Shown: piece by piece, positions 13,550 through 17,033 of the stretch
How positions within the stretch are numbered: position 1 is the stretch's first letter
How the letters are laid out: every line of letters starts with the position of its first letter
Origin: Pseudomonadota bacterium
Lineage (GTDB): Bacteria; Pseudomonadota; Alphaproteobacteria; Sphingomonadales; Sphingomonadaceae
DNA length: 17,033 nucleotides
NCBI GenBank assembly: GCA_023423775.1
Contig: JAFAEZ010000142.1
Location: forward strand, 1 to 17,033
Direction: 5' to 3'
Program-made: the position numbers and the translations under genes
Notes under the pieces: generated by a model
Databases searched by the model: none
What the model was told of the DNA's origin: nothing
The model's input: only the letters and a program-made list of their open reading frames with translations

Positions 13550-13571
13550 CCCTAGGGCGGAAGCGCTTTCC
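13550..13571. promoter_or_regulatory. palindromes in the ppa-hisS divergent intergenic region
   Basis: CCCTAGGG (13550-13557) and AAGCGCTT (13561-13568) are perfect 8-bp palindromes, the second flanked by GG and TCC. They lie between the divergent starts of ppa and hisS, where both promoters must sit. A -10-like TGCTAA occurs at 13586-13591 toward hisS without a convincing -35. A role as operators is only possible. Confidence 0.25.
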
Positions 13572-13600
13572 ACGCCACGCAAAAATGCTAAGGGCGCAAC

Positions 13601-14842
13601 ATGAGCAAGGGCCCCCAGCGTATCCGAGGCACCCAGGACATCTGGGGCGAGCAAGCAGACCGCTTCCAGACCGTCGTCGAAACGTTCGATCGCGTACGGC
13701 GACTGTTCGCCTTTCAACGGATCGAGATTCCGGTGTTCGAGGCGACCCAGGTCTTCTCGCGGTCGCTCGGCGAGACGACCGACGTGGTCTCCAAGGAGAT
13801 GTACACGTTCGAGGACCGCGGCGGCGATTCGATCACGCTTCGGCCCGAATTCACGGCCGGCATCTGCCGCGCCTATCTCGGCGAGGGCTGGCAGCAGCTG
13901 GCGCCGCTCAAGGTCGCGACGCACGGTCCCGTCTTCCGCTACGAGCGCCCGCAAAAGGGCCGCTTCCGCCAATTCCACCAGTTGGATGCCGAGATCATCG
14001 GTTCCGATTCGCCGGCGGCAGACGTGGAATTGCTGGTCTTCGCCGACCAGTTGTTGCGCGAGCTCGGAATCGCCGAGGGCGTGACGCTGCAGCTCAACAC
14101 GTTGGGCGATGCCGAGACGCGCGAGGCGTGGCGCACGGCGCTCGTCGCCCATTTCGAGGCGCATCGCGATCAATTGTCCGACGACAGTCTGGCCCGGCTC
14201 GAGAAGAACCCGCTCCGCATTCTCGACAGCAAGGACCCGAAGGACCGTCCGATCGCCGACGCCGCGCCGGAGATCGATGCCTTCCTGACGCCGGAAGCGG
14301 CCGATTTCTTCGCCAAGGTCACGGCCGGGCTCGACGCGGCCGGCGTCGCCTGGTCGCGCAACGCGCGGCTGGTTCGGGGGCTCGATTATTACCGCCACAC
14401 CGCGTTCGAATTCGTCACCGACCGCCTGGGCGCGCAGGGCACCGTGCTCGCCGGCGGCCGCTATGACGGGCTGGTCGAAGCGCTCGGCGGCGCGCACACG
14501 CCCGCGGTCGGCTGGGCCGCCGGCATCGAACGGCTGGCGATGCTGCTCGACAAGCCGGCACCGCCGTCGGTCGACGTAGCGGTCGTTCCGCTCGGCGAGC
14601 AGGCCGAGGCCGCCGCCCAGCGCGTGCTCGCCGATCTGCGCCGCGCCGGCGTGTCGGGAGACATGGCCTATAAGGGCAATATGAAGAAGCGGATGCAGAA
14701 GGCGGACGCCAGCGGTGCGCGTTTCGCGATCATTCTCGGCGAGGACGAGCTCGCGCGCGGCGAGGCGGCGCTGAAGGACCTGCGCAGTGGCGAGCAGCGC
14801 AGCGTCGCCCTGGCCGATCTGGCGGAGGCGGTGCGCGCCTGA
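13601..14842 (+). CDS. hisS: histidyl-tRNA synthetase
   Basis: HisRS (413 aa) charges tRNA-His and is a class II synthetase. The N-terminal signature is IRGTQDIWG (8-16). Motif 2 is VFRYERPQKGRFRQFHQLDAE (111-131), the histidine-binding HisA motif LVRGLDYYRHTAFEF lies at 257-271, AGGRYDGLVEALGG at 284-297, and motif 3, GWAAGIERL, at 304-312. The anticodon-binding domain runs from about 324 to the end. Length is normal for bacteria. The motif 2 loop is of the common bacterial type. The ATG has only a weak AAGGGCG upstream. The TGA overlaps the prfA ATG by one base, so hisS, prfA and prmC form one translationally coupled unit. Confidence 0.97.
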   Translation: MSKGPQRIRGTQDIWGEQADRFQTVVETFDRVRRLFAFQRIEIPVFEATQVFSRSLGETTDVVSKEMYTFEDRGGDSITLRPEFTAGICRAYLGEGWQQLAPLKVATHGPVFRYERPQKGRFRQFHQLDAEIIGSDSPAADVELLVFADQLLRELGIAEGVTLQLNTLGDAETREAWRTALVAHFEAHRDQLSDDSLARLEKNPLRILDSKDPKDRPIADAAPEIDAFLTPEAADFFAKVTAGLDAAGVAWSRNARLVRGLDYYRHTAFEFVTDRLGAQGTVLAGGRYDGLVEALGGAHTPAVGWAAGIERLAMLLDKPAPPSVDVAVVPLGEQAEAAAQRVLADLRRAGVSGDMAYKGNMKKRMQKADASGARFAIILGEDELARGEAALKDLRSGEQRSVALADLAEAVRA

Positions 14843-15915
14843 TGGCCTCGATCTCCGACCAGCGCATCGCGCAGATCGAGGCGCGCAAGGACGAATTGCA
14901 GAATGCGATGGCGGCGCCCAATCTGCCGCCGGACGCGTTCGTCCGCCTGTCCAAGGATTATGCCGAGATCGAGCCGGTCGCCGCGGCGGCGGCCGAGGTG
15001 CGGCGGCTGCGCGAGGAACTGGAATCCCTGGGTGCGATGGCCGAGGATCCCGAGCTCAAGGAGATGGCGGCCGAGGAGGCCGAGGCGATCCGGCAGCGGC
15101 TGCCCGAAGCCGAGCATGCGCTGGCGCTGAAATTGTTGCCGCGCGACGCCGCCGACGACCGGCCTGCGATGCTCGAGATCCGCGCCGGCACCGGCGGCGA
15201 CGAGGCCGCTTTGTTCGCCGGAGACCTGTTCCGCATGTACCAGCGTTATGCCGAGGAGCAGGGCTGGAGGGTCGAGATGATCTCGGCCAACGCGTCGGAC
15301 GTCGGCGGCTTCAAGGAGGTGGTCGCCTCGGTGACCGGCCAGGGCGTGTTCGCCAAATTGAAATTCGAGAGCGGGGTGCATCGCGTCCAGCGCGTGCCGG
15401 CGACCGAAAGCGGTGGCCGCATCCACACGTCCGCGGCGACCGTGGCCGTGCTGCCGGAGGCCGAGGAGGTCGACGTCCAGATCGACGACAAGGATCTACG
15501 CATCGACGTCTACCGCTCGTCGGGCCCAGGCGGCCAGTCGGTCAACACGACCGACAGCGCGGTCCGCATCACCCACCTTCCCAGCGGCCTCGTCGTCATC
15601 CAGCAAGACGAGAAATCGCAGCACAAGAACAAGGCCAAGGCGCTGAAGGTGTTGCGGACACGGCTCTACGAACTCGAGCGCGAACGTCTCGCGAGCGAGC
15701 GGGCCGGGGCGCGCAAATCGATGGTCGGATCGGGCGATCGCTCCGAACGCATCCGCACCTACAATTTCCCGCAAGGCCGGGTGACCGATCACCGCATCAA
15801 TCTGACGCTGCATCGGCTGCCCGAGATTCTCGCAGGCCCCGGCCTCGAGGAGCTCGTCTCGGCACTGATCGCCGAGGACCAGTCCGAGCGCCTCGCCGCG
15901 GTCAACGAAGGCTGA
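14842..15915 (+). CDS. prfA: peptide chain release factor 1 (RF1)
   Basis: RF1 (357 aa) reads UAA and UAG stop codons and triggers peptide release. The tripeptide Pro186-Ala187-Thr188 (RVPATES) identifies RF1 rather than RF2, which has SPF. The catalytic GGQ is Gly230-Gly231-Gln232 within SSGPGGQSVNTTDSAVRITH. Domain 1 is an N-terminal coiled-coil-rich region (1-100), followed by the core with IRAGTGGDEAALFAGDL (113-129). It directly precedes prmC, whose product methylates Gln232. Its start overlaps the hisS stop, and its own stop overlaps the prmC start, each by one base. Confidence 0.98.
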   Translation: MASISDQRIAQIEARKDELQNAMAAPNLPPDAFVRLSKDYAEIEPVAAAAAEVRRLREELESLGAMAEDPELKEMAAEEAEAIRQRLPEAEHALALKLLPRDAADDRPAMLEIRAGTGGDEAALFAGDLFRMYQRYAEEQGWRVEMISANASDVGGFKEVVASVTGQGVFAKLKFESGVHRVQRVPATESGGRIHTSAATVAVLPEAEEVDVQIDDKDLRIDVYRSSGPGGQSVNTTDSAVRITHLPSGLVVIQQDEKSQHKNKAKALKVLRTRLYELERERLASERAGARKSMVGSGDRSERIRTYNFPQGRVTDHRINLTLHRLPEILAGPGLEELVSALIAEDQSERLAAVNEG

Positions 15916-16733
15916 TGGACGTACGGGCCGCGCTCGCGGCCGCGGCGGCGCGGCTGGCCGGCACGAGCGACACCGCCCGGCTCGACGCCGAATTGCTGAT
16001 GGCCCACGCGCTGGGCATCGAGCGCGATGCGCTGTTGCTCTCTGCGCTCGACCATGACGCGCCCAAAGCGTTCGCGACGCTTTTGGAGCGGCGCGAAGCC
16101 GGCGAGCCGGTCGCCTACATTACCGGCCGCCGTGCCTTCTGGACGATCGAGCTCGAGGTCGGCCCCGGCGTGCTGGTGCCGCGGCCCGACAGCGAGACCT
16201 TGATCGAGGCGGCGCTTGCTCATTTCGGCAAGACCGGGCCGGGGACTATCCTCGATCTCGGGACTGGTCCCGGCAGCCTGTTGCTGGCCGCCCTGGACCA
16301 ATGGCCGGATGCGCGCGGCGTCGGCATCGACCGCTCGGAGCAGGCGCTCGCCGTCGCCCGGCGCAATGCCGATCGCCTTGGGCTCGCCGATCGTGCCGAT
16401 TTTCGCGTCGGCGATTGGGGCGAGGGGATAGGCGCGCGCTTCGAGCTGATCCTGTGCAACCCGCCTTATATCGAGGCCGGGGCCAGCCTGCCCCGCGACG
16501 TCGCTGATTGGGAACCGCACGAGGCCTTGTTCGCCGGGCCCGACGGCCTCGACGATTATCGCCGGCTGGCGCCGGAGGTCGGGCGGCTGCTGGCGCTCAA
16601 CGGTGTGGCATGCTTCGAAATCGGCGCCGGCCAGCAAGAGGATGTGAGCGCGATCTTCCGCGTTGCGGGGTTCGATGTTGCAGCGCGGAAAGATCTCGCG
16701 GGCCACGTCCGCTGCCTTGTGCTAAAGCATTGA
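15915..16733 (+). CDS. prmC: peptide chain release factor N5-glutamine methyltransferase PrmC (HemK)
   Basis: PrmC (272 aa) uses S-adenosylmethionine to methylate the GGQ glutamine of release factors, raising their efficiency. The N-terminal helical domain (1-80) carries GEPVAYITGRRAFW. The Rossmann domain holds the SAM-binding ILDLGTGPGSLLLA (112-125; the usual DLGTGSG is DLGTGPG here), the acidic loop IDRSEQALAVARRNA (138-152) and the catalytic NPPY (182-185), followed by VADWEPHEALFAGPDGLDDYRRL. The ATG overlaps the prfA TGA. A much longer in-frame reading back to 14787 overlaps prfA and is not real. Confidence 0.96.
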   Translation: MDVRAALAAAAARLAGTSDTARLDAELLMAHALGIERDALLLSALDHDAPKAFATLLERREAGEPVAYITGRRAFWTIELEVGPGVLVPRPDSETLIEAALAHFGKTGPGTILDLGTGPGSLLLAALDQWPDARGVGIDRSEQALAVARRNADRLGLADRADFRVGDWGEGIGARFELILCNPPYIEAGASLPRDVADWEPHEALFAGPDGLDDYRRLAPEVGRLLALNGVACFEIGAGQQEDVSAIFRVAGFDVAARKDLAGHVRCLVLKH

Positions 16734-16755
16734 TCCACCGCAATCATCTTTCCGC

Positions 16756-16784
16756 TTGGAAATCGTCGCCCGAATAGTTACATA
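16756..16784 (+). promoter_or_regulatory. probable promoter of the DUF4167 gene
   Basis: TTGGAA (16756-16761) and TACATA (16779-16784) are separated by exactly 17 nt. It is the only promoter-like sequence I found between prmC and the next gene. Transcription would begin near 16791 and leave a leader of about 200 nt. Confidence 0.45.
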
Positions 16785-16883
16785 GGCGACAGGGACGGGG
16801 CCAATCACAGCGTTGAATGCGTGAGGCTTTCCGTCGCCGACCCCCGATTGCTCTGGCGTCTTTGGACGATCCTGGCGTGAGGA

Positions 16884-16976
16884 GGCGGGAGCCGCGATGC
16901 GGCCGCCCGCCGTGGGAGTCGCGCAAACGTGACGGCCGGGAAGGGCCCGGCCGATGGAGTGGCAAAAGAAGACCAC
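16884..16976 (+). ncRNA. structured leader upstream of DUF4167: candidate cis-regulatory RNA
   Basis: Three hairpins follow almost without gaps. Hairpin 1: GGCGGG (16884-16889) with CCCGCC (16906-16911), and nested inside it GCCGC (16891-16895) with GCGGC (16899-16903). Hairpin 2: GTCGCG (16918-16923) with CGTGAC (16928-16933), loop CAAA, one G-U pair. Hairpin 3: GGCCGGG (16934-16940) with CCCGGCC (16946-16952). A weaker GTGG/CCAC pair (16959-16962, 16973-16976) and a small CGTC/GACG stem at 16857-16868 flank them. No known riboswitch or housekeeping RNA is recognised. Some stems are expected in GC-rich DNA, so conservation must decide. Confidence 0.4.
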
Positions 16977-16994
16977 CAGACGAGGGCTTACAGC

Positions 16995-17033
16995 TTGATC
17001 AATAATCGTCAGAACGGCCGTCGTCGCGGCCGC
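16995..17033 (+). CDS. DUF4167 domain protein, N-terminal 13 codons (3' end outside window)
   Basis: Reading from TTG 16995 gives MINNRQNGRRRGR up to the window edge. This Asn- and Arg-rich opening is characteristic of the alphaproteobacterial DUF4167 proteins, commonly encoded just after prmC. The basic start suggests nucleic-acid binding; the function is not established as far as I know. GAGGG (16982-16986) lies 8 nt before the TTG, supporting that start. No ATG competes nearby. The identification rests on 13 residues plus gene order. Confidence 0.7.
   Translation, partial: MINNRQNGRRRGR

Noticed and set aside
12943..14466. 507-aa plus-strand frame across ppa and hisS
   Set aside because: It is a shadow of ppa (antisense) and hisS (shifted frame), with no family match.
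14787..15914. Long extension of the prmC frame through prfA
   Set aside because: It is a shifted-frame reading of prfA; PrmC homology starts at ATG 15915.
16722..16976. 84-aa minus-strand frame in the prmC-DUF4167 gap
   Set aside because: No domain, no ribosome binding site I could support, and it covers the hairpins of the leader.
16817..17005. 62-aa plus-strand frame in the DUF4167 leader
   Set aside because: Arg/Pro-rich chance frame that runs through the hairpins and overlaps the DUF4167 start in another frame; no Shine-Dalgarno or homology. A leader peptide cannot be fully excluded.
1..17033. Search for a mobile element, defence system or CRISPR array
   Set aside because: No transposase, integrase, nuclease-helicase cluster or regularly spaced repeats were seen; apart from the short features noted, the window reads as core chromosome.

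Overview
The window is a 17 kb piece of a GC-rich alphaproteobacterial chromosome. The best fit is Sphingomonas or a close relative. That rests on gene order (ruvB-ybgC-tolQRAB-pal; hisS-prfA-prmC-DUF4167), on protein style, and on a dispersed repeat of a type I know from these genomes. The taxonomic call is inference, because no rRNA is present. The region is dense, housekeeping chromosome: no transposase, integrase, phage gene, CRISPR array, tRNA or rRNA was seen. Every gene looks intact except the two cut by the window edges.

Layout. 1-4761 (+): the 3' end of ruvB, then the Tol-Pal envelope operon ybgC-tolQ-tolR-tolA-tolB-pal, with overlapping stops and starts from ybgC to tolB. It ends at a hairpin shared with a convergent gene. 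4797-5738 (-): a type 2 L-asparaginase/isoaspartyl peptidase sits where cpoB often follows pal. 5864-6980 (+): a two-gene module, an SPFH membrane protein and a 66-aa ribbon-helix-helix protein with an AT-hook tail, behind an AT-rich promoter that overlaps a palindrome. 7034-8161 (+): ispG of the non-mevalonate isoprenoid pathway, possibly leaderless. 8164-8247: a REP-like palindromic repeat. 8253-9466 (+): an EamA-type 10-TM transporter and an SMR-type 4-TM transporter that overlap by four bases. 9476-13539 (-): ppa, a secreted M61 peptidase and a secreted amidase-signature hydrolase, all in one direction. 13601-16733 (+): hisS, prfA and prmC with overlapping stops and starts. 16734-17033 (+): a promoter-like sequence, a leader with several strong consecutive hairpins, and the first 13 codons of a DUF4167 protein.

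How the genes work together. TolQ/TolR form the inner-membrane proton-driven motor, TolA spans the periplasm, and TolB and Pal link to the outer membrane and peptidoglycan; YbgC is the associated thioesterase. PrmC methylates the GGQ glutamine of the release factor encoded just before it. The M61 peptidase and the amidase both carry export signals and may act in the periplasm. The least understood parts are the SPFH/RHH-AT-hook module with its probable operator and the structured DUF4167 leader.
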